DNA of 64,000 bases from a virus. Within the stretch, counting starts at the first letter, position 1, and each line of letters begins with the position of its first letter. Of the stretch, positions 49,559-58,282 are shown in pieces. Under the pieces are notes generated by a model that did no database searches, had not been told where the DNA came from, and saw only the letters and a list, made by a program, of their open reading frames with translations. Made by a program: the position numbers and the translations under genes. The stretch covers positions 1 through 64,000 of the IMG/VR virus record IMGVR_UViG_3300042402_002641; one strand, given 5' to 3'.

Positions 49559-50424
49559 CCTGATATCAAGCTCCTTTTAAAGAAGCTCAGCACGGTGCCT
49601 AGTTTAGCTGTGTCTCCGTTGGAAATGTCCTGTAATAGCTGTCTAGGACCTTCGGGAAACTGTGCAGCTACTCCGCCGCCGCCATATCGACTGCGCTCAA
49701 GGTTGCCAGTCTTGTCTGGATAGTAATGGCTGGCTGCCATCAGTACTGCTGAGTTGATAGCACTGTTAAGGAATCCTGGAATATCCTCAGAACCTGCCTC
49801 AAGGGATTCAAGGCCGTTCTGTAACATCTCAATGTGATTTAGTTTCTTCTTGGCCTTTTCAAAGGCATCGTTCTTGATCTGGTTAGCGATGTGCCCTTTG
49901 ATGTCTGCTATGCTGGCTGTGATAGCACGAGACCACAGAGGCTTGAATTTTTTCACCAGTGTTTGTTGTGTGACTTCTGGTGAGCCTTTATCTTTGTTGA
50001 GTTCACTGCGTTTTCTACGCTTGTCTCGGACATCGTTGGAGTTCCTAGCCACATAGAATTTCTGCAGTTTTCCTATCTCGCCTTTGAGGAAATCTAGAAT
50101 ATTGCCACCTCGACCGTCGGAGGCTTTTTTGACTTCTCCGCCTGAACTAGCCACTGCATCATAACCTGAACCACCTGATTTGATAGCACCTATGCCATTG
50201 GCGCCTTTGATGATGACCCAAGAAGCTCGGTCTTTGATTTCACTCCAGGATATCTTATCTATCTGCGAGTAGCCTAGATCGTGTGCCAACTGCATGTCTT
50301 TGTGCAGAGCCAGTACCACTTCTTTACCCCCTGGCGATCCTGCTATGAGATTCATAGAAGTACTATCTTCGTTGATATAGCCTTCCAGCAGTTCAGCAAA
50401 TATTTTATAGCTTTCTGTACGCAT
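49555..50424 (-). CDS. Unknown phage protein
   Basis: A 289-residue protein starting MRTESYKIFAELLEGYINE one base after the nuclease stop. Middle region very basic (DKRRKRSELNKDKG); C-terminal Gly-rich segment RYGGGGVAAQFPEGP. Mixed helical. Likely a late phage gene by neighbourhood; no function assigned. Confidence 0.65.
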   Translation of the reverse strand: MRTESYKIFAELLEGYINEDSTSMNLIAGSPGGKEVVLALHKDMQLAHDLGYSQIDKISWSEIKDRASWVIIKGANGIGAIKSGGSGYDAVASSGGEVKKASDGRGGNILDFLKGEIGKLQKFYVARNSNDVRDKRRKRSELNKDKGSPEVTQQTLVKKFKPLWSRAITASIADIKGHIANQIKNDAFEKAKKKLNHIEMLQNGLESLEAGSEDIPGFLNSAINSAVLMAASHYYPDKTGNLERSRYGGGGVAAQFPEGPRQLLQDISNGDTAKLGTVLSFFKRSLISG

Positions 50425-50425
50425 G

Positions 50426-50872
50426 TTAATTACACCAAGATTGTTTAGCCTCACCATAGTATTCACGAGCAAAGCCGTTGGCAATTAGAGCAGCTCTAAG
50501 ACTCTGTCCGTTGACTAGAATGTCACCGAGAACACGACCACCAAACTTGTCCCACCCGTATAGAGTTGCTTGAAACTTTCCACCTTGAGCGGCTGCGGTT
50601 GCAATTGCATTTTTAGTGAAAGCAGAGGCAGCTTCTCCTCTTTGGGCTTCCTGAGGGCATTGTGCTCTATGTCCTTTTTCCGGAGTATCGACTCCATAGA
50701 CTCGTACCGCAAGTTCTGGCTTGAGTGGCGCAGGTAGAAAGGGTGCAGCGATCACAACTGTGTCGCCGTCCGTTATTCTTAATATCTGTGCGTCATAGGT
50801 GACGCCTTTAGGAGTTTTCTGTGCAAATGCCAGTAAAGGCACTGTCAATAATAATAGTAGTAGTTTTTTCAT
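50426..50872 (-). CDS. Secreted staphylococcal-nuclease-like protein
   Basis: A 148-residue protein with a signal peptide (MKKLLLLLLTVPLLAFAQ). The SNase core shows ITDGDTVVIAAP (Ca-binding Asp), VRVYGVDTPEKG (catalytic Arg and Glu region) and DKFGGRVLGDILVNGQSL (second Arg). Four or more cysteines may form disulfides. It would degrade DNA or RNA in the periplasm or medium, for example competing phage DNA or extracellular DNA. A TAAATA box lies 19 bases upstream. Confidence 0.88.
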   Translation of the reverse strand: MKKLLLLLLTVPLLAFAQKTPKGVTYDAQILRITDGDTVVIAAPFLPAPLKPELAVRVYGVDTPEKGHRAQCPQEAQRGEAASAFTKNAIATAAAQGGKFQATLYGWDKFGGRVLGDILVNGQSLRAALIANGFAREYYGEAKQSWCN

Positions 50873-50893
50873 GTTGGGTCCTAGTGATTGTAT

Positions 50894-51529
50894 TTATTCG
50901 TATGTAACAGTGTCTGAGTCGCCTAGGCGCCACTTAGGATTAGTTTCTACCACCCATTTCTTTGTGGCTACCTTGAAGTCCGGATGCAGCATCTCTTGGG
51001 GATTTGAGGCAGCATCAAAGAATCTACAGCGATTGTTGGGCTGTGCAGCATACTGTCCGTTGTCTAGTTCGATAAAGTTAAAACTCTTGTGATCTTCGGG
51101 CCACTCTGAATAAGTGGTGTCTATGATGTTCATGTCAGGTGCGGCATTGTCCACTGTGAACAAGTAGTTGCCCTTGTGTAGCTGACGATCCTTGGCATAG
51201 AACTCACAGCTGAGATTGCGTAGGAATGCTTTCTGGATCACAGCAATGTCATAGCTGAAGCAGTCCCAGATCTGTAAGGTGTCAAGGCTTAGGAACTTGT
51301 CTGATTCTAGGTCAGTGTTTCTACTCACATAAGCGTGTAGGGGCAGCTTGTCATAGAGAGCACCGTATCTGGGCAAATAACTTTCTATACGAAATGCTTG
51401 ACTGCGTAGGCTTTTGATTGAAACCCAGATGCAGGGTTCATACTCACCGTGTCCTGATTTAAAATCGTATAAGAACTCTCGTCTTACAAAACAATGTATT
51501 GGAGGAAGGTTCGCTACTAAGAAGCTCAT
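50894..51529 (-). CDS. Unknown phage protein
   Basis: A 211-residue soluble alpha/beta protein (CFVRREFLYDFKSGHGEYEP, WVSIKSLRSQAFRIESYLPR). Similar proteins are, to my recollection, frequent in T4-like cyanophages, but without a known function. Its start shares a base with the stop of the Cys-rich peptide gene. Confidence 0.7.
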   Translation of the reverse strand: MSFLVANLPPIHCFVRREFLYDFKSGHGEYEPCIWVSIKSLRSQAFRIESYLPRYGALYDKLPLHAYVSRNTDLESDKFLSLDTLQIWDCFSYDIAVIQKAFLRNLSCEFYAKDRQLHKGNYLFTVDNAAPDMNIIDTTYSEWPEDHKSFNFIELDNGQYAAQPNNRCRFFDAASNPQEMLHPDFKVATKKWVVETNPKWRLGDSDTVTYE

Positions 51530-51687
51530 CAGTTATAACCACGGTTGACATTCTTGTCCACACAATCTGCACAGTGGCAGTCTGGGCAGTCACAGTCATC
51601 TGTCATACAGCTAAATCCGCAGTGTGCGGTACACCAACAGATGCATTTGGGTTTTAGTCGTTGATATGTTGTGTCATTGTCTTCCAT
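51529..51687 (-). CDS. Cys-rich metallothionein-like peptide
   Basis: A 52-residue protein with ten cysteines at positions 15, 17, 19, 23, 27, 32, 34, 37, 39 and 42, many as C-x-C (CICWC, CDCPDCHC), plus His and Asp. AAGGA upstream fixes the ATG at 51687. This density of C-x-C pairs is that of metal-binding peptides, plausibly for Zn, Cu or Cd, or a zinc-knuckle fold. No exact family recognised. Confidence 0.75.
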   Translation of the reverse strand: MEDNDTTYQRLKPKCICWCTAHCGFSCMTDDCDCPDCHCADCVDKNVNRGYN

Positions 51688-51728
51688 TGTTCGATCCTTA
51701 TACAATGTTGATATATTTTCTATACATT

Positions 51729-52445
51729 TCAATTCTCTACCAATAATAAATCAAAGGCTGCGGTGTATCTACCGTTGTTGGTTCTGCCTGTCACTCGCAC
51801 ATCAATATCCGACTTTTCTGGAACGGGAGGTGGAAATGCAAAGTCATAGGTGTATTGTCCACCAGTACCGCCCACTTCAAAGGTATGCTGTGTTCTAAAA
51901 CTTTCTTCACCAAAATATCTCACAAACATATTGCCTGTGGCATCAGAACCAACTTGTGCTGAAGCAGTGCCTTTGTAAAGATAACCAGTGTATCCAGCAG
52001 GCACAGTATACACAGCCATCAGTGTCTGACCTTTGGTAGCAGTGATGCGAGCCACTGTGGTAGACTCTCGCTGTATGTCAATGTTGCCTACATTTGTAGT
52101 GCCGTCTGCTACGAACGCTCTGAACACTCGCTTGAACACCACAGTACCAGTGTTATTGCTGGCGTTGGTTAAAGTGATAGTTTCTTGTGTTTGATTGTAG
52201 TCAGCATCTAGTCCTATAACTGTGACGACCTTGTTGGCATCATCGGTACTGGCTCTATCTAGATTAACAACTCCTGCTGTGTCAAACGCTGACCAAGGAT
52301 ACACAGTGTCGTTGATATCCCATACACTGCCTGTGCTGTTTGTGCTCATTGCTGGCACAGCACCAAACTTGTGTACAAAGGAATGATCAGTGATGTTGCC
52401 TTCGGCAACCATTTGATTAAAAGGATGTTGCTTGCGATTGGCCAT
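51729..52445 (-). CDS. Probable virion structural protein
   Basis: A 238-residue beta-rich, Thr/Asn/Val-rich protein without signal peptide (RASTDDANKVVTVIGLD; YFGEESFRTQHTFEVGGTGG). It lies between other virion-like genes and 3 bases after the PA14-like gene. Composition fits a tail or baseplate-associated protein; not further assignable. Confidence 0.65.
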   Translation of the reverse strand: MANRKQHPFNQMVAEGNITDHSFVHKFGAVPAMSTNSTGSVWDINDTVYPWSAFDTAGVVNLDRASTDDANKVVTVIGLDADYNQTQETITLTNASNNTGTVVFKRVFRAFVADGTTNVGNIDIQRESTTVARITATKGQTLMAVYTVPAGYTGYLYKGTASAQVGSDATGNMFVRYFGEESFRTQHTFEVGGTGGQYTYDFAFPPPVPEKSDIDVRVTGRTNNGRYTAAFDLLLVEN

Positions 52446-52448
52446 CTG

Positions 52449-53207
52449 TTAGAAACCGTTGGTTGCTGAGTTATGAAATATTCTACCTGTCCATGTGGAT
52501 GTTTTGGTAATAGTAGGTGTAGAGTAACTCACAACCATTGTGCCAGGTCCAGTGTTATTACCGAACATGATCCTAATTGGATAATAGACATTTTGTGTTA
52601 GGCTGATAGTGCCACTTTGTTCAGTGGTACCATGTAGGCCTCCGTTTTGCACCACAGCGTTGGTATGAGTATATCCTTCAATGGCATTGGGACCTATCCA
52701 CATGTAACTAGCATCGTCTGTGTTAGTGAAAAAGGTGTATGTTTCTGTTGTTGGCGCAAGGAAATAACCTATCAACAGAATAGAATTGTATTGAGGCTGT
52801 GAGGTGATATTCAATGTGACCAACGTGCCTTGTGTTTCAGTCACAGGTGCAACCACAGGATTGTCGAAGAACTCTAGATCATCATTTGTTGGCGTGAAGT
52901 CGAGGCCAAAATACCCATTGGCATTGGTAGTTCCTACTCTATTGTAGAAGTAAATGTCAGGATCGAATGTGATGCCGGCAATGTTGATCCAGGGGCGCCC
53001 TTGAACTAATCCGCCAGTGTTGGTATTATTCAAAATTGCGTTGTTTGAATATTTTGTGGGTAGGGCATTTATATCGTAGGTATTATTTTGTCGATATCTG
53101 ATTGCTGTAGTGTCGCCGCCTGCCTGACGTTGAGTTTGAGCTAAATCAAGTTTTGCCTCTTGTCTTTCTTGTTTAGTTGCCAGTGTTGATATTCCGTTAG
53201 CTGCCAT
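52449..53207 (-). CDS. Virion-type protein with PA14/GLEYA-like domain
   Basis: A 252-residue protein. The C-terminal two thirds read LLIGYFLAPTTETYTFFTNT, DDASYMWIGPNA, QNVYYPIRIMFGNNTGPGTM, the pattern of PA14/GLEYA beta-barrels, which bind carbohydrate. The N-terminus has a short helix (TLATKQERQEAKLDLAQTQR). Likely a receptor-binding or surface-decorating virion protein. Confidence 0.75.
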   Translation of the reverse strand: MAANGISTLATKQERQEAKLDLAQTQRQAGGDTTAIRYRQNNTYDINALPTKYSNNAILNNTNTGGLVQGRPWINIAGITFDPDIYFYNRVGTTNANGYFGLDFTPTNDDLEFFDNPVVAPVTETQGTLVTLNITSQPQYNSILLIGYFLAPTTETYTFFTNTDDASYMWIGPNAIEGYTHTNAVVQNGGLHGTTEQSGTISLTQNVYYPIRIMFGNNTGPGTMVVSYSTPTITKTSTWTGRIFHNSATNGF

Positions 53208-53524
53208 TATCTTGCTCCGTATACTTTACCAGGGTAGATGCTGGGCTGTTCACCGCGTATGTCTGCTGGATGTTTAGGGGTCTGCATGCCGCCGCCTGCT
53301 GCGGTAGTAACTGAGTCCATGGCTGCGTATTCTTCTTTTGGTGTGTTTGAATATTCTGTCTGCTCGCCGTTGTCTGCTAGATCTACAATCTGCTTAAATC
53401 TGCGGACATCGTCATTGTAGAACTCGTCGTTGGGCACTGTTTGGTCAGGCTGTGCAGTATCAGTTGACTTTTCAGCACTGTCGATCATGTCTAATATACC
53501 ACGAATAATTTCTTGCACTCTCAT
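53207..53524 (-). CDS. Unknown small phage protein
   Basis: A 105-residue acidic protein ([20 protein letters not shown] ... [16 protein letters not shown]) ending in a Pro/Gly-rich tail. Shares one base with the PA14-like gene. TAAATA box 19 bases upstream (53543-53548). Possibly a virion-associated protein. Confidence 0.6.
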   Translation of the reverse strand: MRVQEIIRGILDMIDSAEKSTDTAQPDQTVPNDEFYNDDVRRFKQIVDLADNGEQTEYSNTPKEEYAAMDSVTTAAGGGMQTPKHPADIRGEQPSIYPGKVYGAR

Positions 53525-53558
53525 TGGTTGTCTCCGATTGAATATTTATCGGTTAAAT

Positions 53559-54770
53559 ATGTTTACTATGATAAACAAAGAACCTTTTAAACAGCTGATC
53601 AAAGACATGAAACACTCGGGCAAATACCGTGTTTTCAACGACATCATCCGCGAACGCGGCGATTTCCCTAGAGCCATATGGTACGGCCCCTACAACATCA
53701 AAACCATAGTAAATTGGTGCTCAAATGATTATCTAGGCATGGGTCAGCACAAGGTGGTTCTAGATGCCATGCACACAGCTTTAGATCAAACAGGTTCAGG
53801 ATCTGGAGGCACTAGAAACATAGGTGGCACTAGCCATTATCATGTAGCCCTAGAACATGAACTGGCGCTGTTGCACAACAAGGCTCAAGCATTACTGTTT
53901 TCAAGTGCCTATGTGGCTAATGAATGGACACTAATAGCTCTAAGCAAGATAATACCCGACATACATTTTGTGTCAGATGCCAACAATCACAACAGTCTAA
54001 TCATAGGTATGTCACACAGTCGAGCACCTAAAACTGTGTTTCGACACAACGATCTCAATCATCTTGAAGACATACTGTGTGCAGTAAAACTTGCAGGCCA
54101 GACCGCCTGTATAGTATTTGAATCAGTCTACAGCATGGACGGCGATGTTGGAGACATACGAGGAATATGTGACCTAGCGGACAAGTACGGTGCTATCACT
54201 TATATCGACGAAGTACATGCGGTAGGACTCTATGGAACCCACGGTGGTGGGAAGGTTGAAGAGCTGGGGCTAGAATCCCGTATTGACATAGTCAATGGTA
54301 CATTAGGGAAAGCCTATGGAGTCCAAGGTGGCTATATCGCTGCCGATGCAGATGTCGTAGATGCGATACGCAGTGTAGCCGCTGGGTTCATATTCACAAC
54401 GTCAATGAGCCCAGTGACCTGCGCAGGCGCATTGGCAGCTGTGAAGTATTTGAAAGATCACAACGAAATCAGAGACAAACATCAAGAACGTGCCCGCAAG
54501 CTCAAACACAGATTGCGTGCCAACGGTATCACAGTAATGGAATGTTCAACCACCCACATAGTGCCGGTACTAGTAGGAGAAGCTAAGAAGTGCAAAGCCA
54601 TAAGCGATGACTTACTTAATGAACATAACATCTACATACAACCCATCAACAGTCCAACGGTCGCAGTGGGCACAGAACGGCTGCGTATTGCACCTACTCC
54701 ATTTCACGATGATGGCATGATTGAAGATTTGATCGTTGCACTTAAAGATGTGTTTAATAAAAACTGTTAG
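53559..54770 (+). CDS. hemA: 5-aminolevulinate synthase (ALAS, Shemin pathway)
   Basis: A 403-residue PLP enzyme, the usual length. Starts [20 protein letters not shown]; then [55 protein letters not shown] and the PLP lysine in [14 protein letters not shown], all ALAS signatures, with the SGGTRNI substrate loop. It condenses glycine and succinyl-CoA to 5-aminolevulinate, the first step to heme. Betaproteobacteria normally use the C5 (glutamyl-tRNA) route, so this enzyme would add a second entry. I start at 53559 because the frame upstream is antisense to another gene. No SD is obvious. Confidence 0.93.
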   Translation: MFTMINKEPFKQLIKDMKHSGKYRVFNDIIRERGDFPRAIWYGPYNIKTIVNWCSNDYLGMGQHKVVLDAMHTALDQTGSGSGGTRNIGGTSHYHVALEHELALLHNKAQALLFSSAYVANEWTLIALSKIIPDIHFVSDANNHNSLIIGMSHSRAPKTVFRHNDLNHLEDILCAVKLAGQTACIVFESVYSMDGDVGDIRGICDLADKYGAITYIDEVHAVGLYGTHGGGKVEELGLESRIDIVNGTLGKAYGVQGGYIAADADVVDAIRSVAAGFIFTTSMSPVTCAGALAAVKYLKDHNEIRDKHQERARKLKHRLRANGITVMECSTTHIVPVLVGEAKKCKAISDDLLNEHNIYIQPINSPTVAVGTERLRIAPTPFHDDGMIEDLIVALKDVFNKNC

Positions 54771-55629
54771 TCTTTAGATACCTGCAGTATTCTTGAATGC
54801 CCTGCCAAGGCTCGTAGAACAAATCGGTGCGTACTTCTGCAAGTTCTAATGCTGAAATATCGGCCTTTGTTTCTAATTGATACTGTGCCTTGAGATCCTC
54901 AGGCATAACAATAGAACACTTTGTTCCAGCGCCGCATTCGTTGATCACAATGTTGGCAATGCTGTCAAAGTCCACGCTGGCGCCTGTACCTAGATCATAC
55001 ACACCGGGCTTATAGTTTTTCACAAAATGATGTATGGTACTGACAACATCTTCTACCCAAATAAAGTCTCTTCGATAGTTATTACTGTTTTCAAAGATGT
55101 TGATCTTGCGGTCTGTCTGTATTTGGTTATACCAATGCATTATAGTACTGGCCATACGACCTTTGTGATATTCGTTGGGACCGTAGACATTAAACAGTCT
55201 TAGTACTACTCCTGTGATTTCTTGTTCGCTGACCTGTTTGCTAAAAGCATACTGATTAAGTGGGCCGTTGCCATTACCATACACTGCTGCTGAACTGGTA
55301 AAGATAAAAGGTATTGTATGTTCTAGACAAAAGGCATTCCACATGCGAGTTGACAATACATTGGTCTTGTAGATAGATGGCCAATTGCGTTCCAACGTGC
55401 TGGAGTTGGCGCCTATGTGTATGACTGCTTGAATGTCTTTGGGATTGAATGTGGTCTTTTCAAATGTAGAGTGCGGATGAATGCTCCTGAACCGTTTGCC
55501 CACAAGATTACGATACTGTGTTTCGTTTAGCAAATCATCAAACAGTACTACATCAGAGATACCTTTCTTGTTTAGATAGCCCAACATCACGCTGCCAATG
55601 AAGCCGCCTGCTCCTGTTAGTATAATCAT
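54754..55629 (-). CDS. hldD: ADP-heptose epimerase-like NAD-dependent sugar epimerase (HldD-like)
   Basis: A 291-residue extended SDR: NAD-binding [27 protein letters not shown] and the YxxxK pair in [13 protein letters not shown]; ends near the ALAS gene (17-base convergent overlap). The order (WFEDGxxx-like [18 protein letters not shown]) matches ADP-L-glycero-D-manno-heptose 6-epimerase. It is the last gene of a heptose unit and overlaps the kinase gene (ATGA). Specificity for ADP-heptose rests on the neighbours. Confidence 0.88.
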   Translation of the reverse strand: MIILTGAGGFIGSVMLGYLNKKGISDVVLFDDLLNETQYRNLVGKRFRSIHPHSTFEKTTFNPKDIQAVIHIGANSSTLERNWPSIYKTNVLSTRMWNAFCLEHTIPFIFTSSAAVYGNGNGPLNQYAFSKQVSEQEITGVVLRLFNVYGPNEYHKGRMASTIMHWYNQIQTDRKINIFENSNNYRRDFIWVEDVVSTIHHFVKNYKPGVYDLGTGASVDFDSIANIVINECGAGTKCSIVMPEDLKAQYQLETKADISALELAEVRTDLFYEPWQGIQEYCRYLKTNSFY

Positions 55630-56387
55630 AGTATCTCTTCCATACTAGGAGCATAACAGCCAACGTGCTGAACTGTGATAGCAGCAGCTTGGTTGGCAAA
55701 GTCCATGGCTCTTTTTATATCTTTGGTATGTAGATAGTTGTAGACGAGAGCAGCAAGGAATGTATCTCCTGCGCCTGTAACATCTACAACTTCTACTTTT
55801 GGTACTTTAGAACTATACTCGTGGTGGACTGCATCCGCACCTTTGCTACCACGTGTAACAATCAATCCACTACATTCGCTTTTGATCTTGGTGTACTCTA
55901 ACTCGTTGATCTTTACCCATGCACCTTGCATACGTTCTAGATCTGTTTTCTTAGTATCAATAAAGATAGGAATACTCAGTGCTATCAGTTCTTCTATAAG
56001 TTCGTAGCTAACTGTTCCTTTATTGTAGTCACTGACCACAACAGCATCATACACATCAGGAATATCAGTTTCAAAGGTCAACGGATCAGATGCAACATCA
56101 TTGTCGATGCGCACAATCTGTTGTCGACTACGCTCATCAATCAATCTAGTCTTGGTACTGGTCTCACCAAACAGATAGTTTACTTCGCAGCCTAACGCTT
56201 CTAGATTATTGTAGACATTACCAGCCATACCATCACGTTCTTCTTTACGTGTAGGTACAAATACAGGAACAGGAGCCTCTGGACTCAAGCGATCAATTGT
56301 GCCGTATTGATAAATGTCTTTACAGTTATCACCGATTAGTAATATCCTGAATGGTTTTTGTTGTTGAGTAGGGTTCAATTCGATCAT
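55626..56387 (-). CDS. PfkB-family heptose-7-phosphate kinase-like protein (HldE N-domain)
   Basis: A 253-residue kinase. IDRLSPEAPVPVFVPTRKEE and GMAGNVYNNLEALGCEV match the HldE kinase domain, and DVTGAGDTFLAALVYNY is the PfkB catalytic signature. It is shorter than bacterial HldE kinase domains (about 310), with loss in the middle. The start overlaps the nucleotidyltransferase gene by 59 bases. In most bacteria both domains are one HldE protein; here they are split and in reverse gene order. Confidence 0.87.
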   Translation of the reverse strand: MIELNPTQQQKPFRILLIGDNCKDIYQYGTIDRLSPEAPVPVFVPTRKEERDGMAGNVYNNLEALGCEVNYLFGETSTKTRLIDERSRQQIVRIDNDVASDPLTFETDIPDVYDAVVVSDYNKGTVSYELIEELIALSIPIFIDTKKTDLERMQGAWVKINELEYTKIKSECSGLIVTRGSKGADAVHHEYSSKVPKVEVVDVTGAGDTFLAALVYNYLHTKDIKRAMDFANQAAAITVQHVGCYAPSMEEIL

Positions 56388-56730
56388 AGTATATTACTTT
56401 ATTACAATATTGATGTGCTGTGGACTCTGTATCATGTTTCCAATCACTGCCTTTAACATAAACATCCGGCTTGTATCGTTCCATTAACTTAACTAGTTCT
56501 TCCTTGCTGTCAAAGAACTCCACAATATCTACAGCCTTAAGATTACTCAACATGATTCTGCGATCGTTCTGATTGTTAATAGGGCGGCTTTCGCCTTTGA
56601 GTTCCTTGACACGTCGGTCAGTGTCAATAGCTACAACGAGATGATCACCGTAACTGCGAGCTGTGTTTAACAAGGCAACGTGCCCTGGATGTAGCACATC
56701 AAACGTGCCATTAACCATTACTGTGGTCAT
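56329..56730 (-). CDS. Heptose-1-phosphate adenylyltransferase-like protein (HldE C-domain)
   Basis: A 133-residue nucleotidyltransferase: VNGTFDVLHPGHVALL (HxGH motif), DTDRRVKELKGESRPIN and VYVKGSDW, all typical of the HldE C-domain and RfaE. It makes ADP-heptose from heptose-1-phosphate. It is separate from the kinase. Overlaps the cupin gene upstream (ATGA). Confidence 0.9.
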   Translation of the reverse strand: MTTVMVNGTFDVLHPGHVALLNTARSYGDHLVVAIDTDRRVKELKGESRPINNQNDRRIMLSNLKAVDIVEFFDSKEELVKLMERYKPDVYVKGSDWKHDTESTAHQYCNKVIYYDRIEPYSTTKTIQDITNR

Positions 56731-57098
56731 TTTGATTGACTATCACCTGGTATAATTCTGTAGTTGTCCTCAACTGAGTCTGCTGTGCTGACTTCAAAGA
56801 TCATCGAGTTTGGTTTTAAGGCCACAAGCTGATGTGGCAGCATTGGAGGATTATGCCATGTGTCACCTTCTTGAAGTATCTTTTCGTGATAGGTTGCTGT
56901 CTTGGTATCACACCAAACTAATTTAAATTGGCCTGCATTTACAAACCAGGTTTCGTCTTTTTCTTTGTGAAGATGCATACTAAATTTTGCACCGACCTTT
57001 TCAAATACCATAATCTTACCACAGTATCTGTCATTGGTAGCCCAAATGATTTCATAGCCCCAACCTTTCGCCACTCGTCCGTCTAGTCTTTGTTGCAT
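56727..57098 (-). CDS. Cupin protein (sugar-phosphate isomerase type), copy 1
   Basis: A 123-residue single cupin. Starts near KGWGYEIIWATNDRYCGKIM; metal ligands of motif 1 are seen in SMHLHKEKDETW (H, H, E) and motif 2 in PHQLVA. Such domains resemble type II mannose-6-phosphate isomerase. It is a tandem paralogue of the upstream gene. Likely serves the sugar-nucleotide pathway. Confidence 0.8.
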   Translation of the reverse strand: MQQRLDGRVAKGWGYEIIWATNDRYCGKIMVFEKVGAKFSMHLHKEKDETWFVNAGQFKLVWCDTKTATYHEKILQEGDTWHNPPMLPHQLVALKPNSMIFEVSTADSVEDNYRIIPGDSQSK

Positions 57099-57110
57099 AT
57101 ATAAATCACC

Positions 57111-57497
57111 TTACATCTGTGTTGCAGCCGTTGCCTGTGTATCACCGGGTGCCAGCCTGAATCGATCTTCTACATAGTCTGCAGTTCCTACCTCAAAGAT
57201 GATTGAGTTAGCCACCAATGCTTCTATTTGGTGAGGACCTAGAGCTGCAAAATCCACAGTCTTGCCTTCTTCTAGCTCAGCATGTTTGGTTTCACCTGTG
57301 GCAATGTCTATAAAAGTAAGTTTAAAACGACCAGCATTAATAAACCAACTCTTAGATTTATCTTTGTGAAACACTAGACTGGTTTTAGCACCAACCCGTT
57401 CAAACACAAGCAGTTTGCCACAGTACTTGTCGCAATTAGCAAATATTATTTCAAATCCCCAACCCTTGTCTATTTTTCCTGGTGTCTGTAGGTTCAT
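57111..57497 (-). CDS. Cupin protein, copy 2 with altered metal site
   Basis: A 128-residue paralogue of the downstream cupin: KGWGFEIIFANCDKYCGKLL aligns throughout. Motif 1 reads SLVFHKDKSKSW, where one His and the Glu of copy 1 are lost (LVFH for MHLH, KSW for ETW), so metal binding is doubtful. GGAG before ATG at 57497 fixes the start. First gene of the heptose unit behind a sigma70 promoter. Confidence 0.78.
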   Translation of the reverse strand: MNLQTPGKIDKGWGFEIIFANCDKYCGKLLVFERVGAKTSLVFHKDKSKSWFINAGRFKLTFIDIATGETKHAELEEGKTVDFAALGPHQIEALVANSIIFEVGTADYVEDRFRLAPGDTQATAATQM

Positions 57498-57516
57498 CTT
57501 TATCTCCGTATCATGT

Positions 57517-57546
57517 ATTATATACAAAAAATCATTGTGTTGTCAA
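57517..57546 (-). promoter_or_regulatory. Sigma70 promoter of the heptose operon
   Basis: TTGACA, 18-nt spacer, TATAAT on the minus strand, 20 bases before the first cupin start. Confidence 0.78.
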
Positions 57547-57590
57547 TGATCTGAGTGTATAATCAGTTAAATACGTGAAACAATTTCATC

Positions 57591-58106
57591 ATGCACACAC
57601 TATTATTAAACGCAGACATGCAGCCCGTGAGCCTATTACCGTTGTCAACAGTGGATTGGCAGGAGGCCGTACGATATATGGTTTTGGACAAATGCACCGT
57701 GCTGGAATGGTACGACGACTGGATCGTCCGCTCTGCTCGCTGGGAAACTCGGGTGCCTGCAGTCTTGATGCTGAAAGAGTATCAGCGTCCAAAACATACC
57801 ATGCGTCTCAGCAAGCGTAACATATTTCTACGTGACTCATTCACTTGCCAATACTGTGACATCTCTGTCACCGAAGCCACTGCCACACTAGACCATGTGC
57901 TGCCTGTGAGCAAGGGTGGTAAGACCACTTGGGAAAATTCAACCACTGCCTGCAGAAGCTGTAACTATCGCAAGGCCGCACATGTGGGCAAGATGAAACC
58001 AAAACTCACTCCCTATAAGCCACACTTTTGGGATCTAGTTGCCAAACGTCGACAGCGTGGCTATCACATGAGTCATCCTAGTTGGTCTAACTATCTGAAC
58101 ATGTGA
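57591..58106 (+). CDS. HNH endonuclease
   Basis: A 171-residue protein with a complete HNH site: RDSFTCQYCDISVTE (zinc Cys pair), TLDHVLPVSKGGKTTWENST (H, then N) and CRSCNYRKAAH (second Cys pair and final basic helix). The N-terminus (LLLNADMQPVSLLPLSTVDW) is the common form of free-standing HNH proteins of bacteria and phages. TAAATA box 17 bases upstream (57568-57573). Confidence 0.92.
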   Translation: MHTLLLNADMQPVSLLPLSTVDWQEAVRYMVLDKCTVLEWYDDWIVRSARWETRVPAVLMLKEYQRPKHTMRLSKRNIFLRDSFTCQYCDISVTEATATLDHVLPVSKGGKTTWENSTTACRSCNYRKAAHVGKMKPKLTPYKPHFWDLVAKRRQRGYHMSHPSWSNYLNM

Positions 58107-58154
58107 TTGATTTATTTTCTTCTCTAGTGTAATGTTATTAAATAAAGATAGCAG

Positions 58155-58282
58155 ACATTGATTAGAGGAGAACTAGTATGATGCTATCAAGGGCTCAGCG
58201 CCAACTCAAACGACAGATTTTTAATAATCTGTTTAGCATACAAAAAACATTGCGAACATTGATTAGAAGGAGAACTAGTATG
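58155..58282 (+). repeat. Duplicated ribosome-binding leader (direct repeat)
   Basis: The segment ACATTGATTAGAGGAGAAC-TAGTATG at 58155-58180 recurs at 58256-58282 with one extra A (AAGGAG). Both copies hold a Shine-Dalgarno and an ATG, and the ATGs are in the same frame (102 bases apart). Confidence 0.9.

Noticed and set aside
53430-53558. Extended N-terminus for ALA synthase
   Set aside because: The extra 43 residues are antisense to the 105-residue gene and do not look like ALAS; the ATG at 53559 gives family length.
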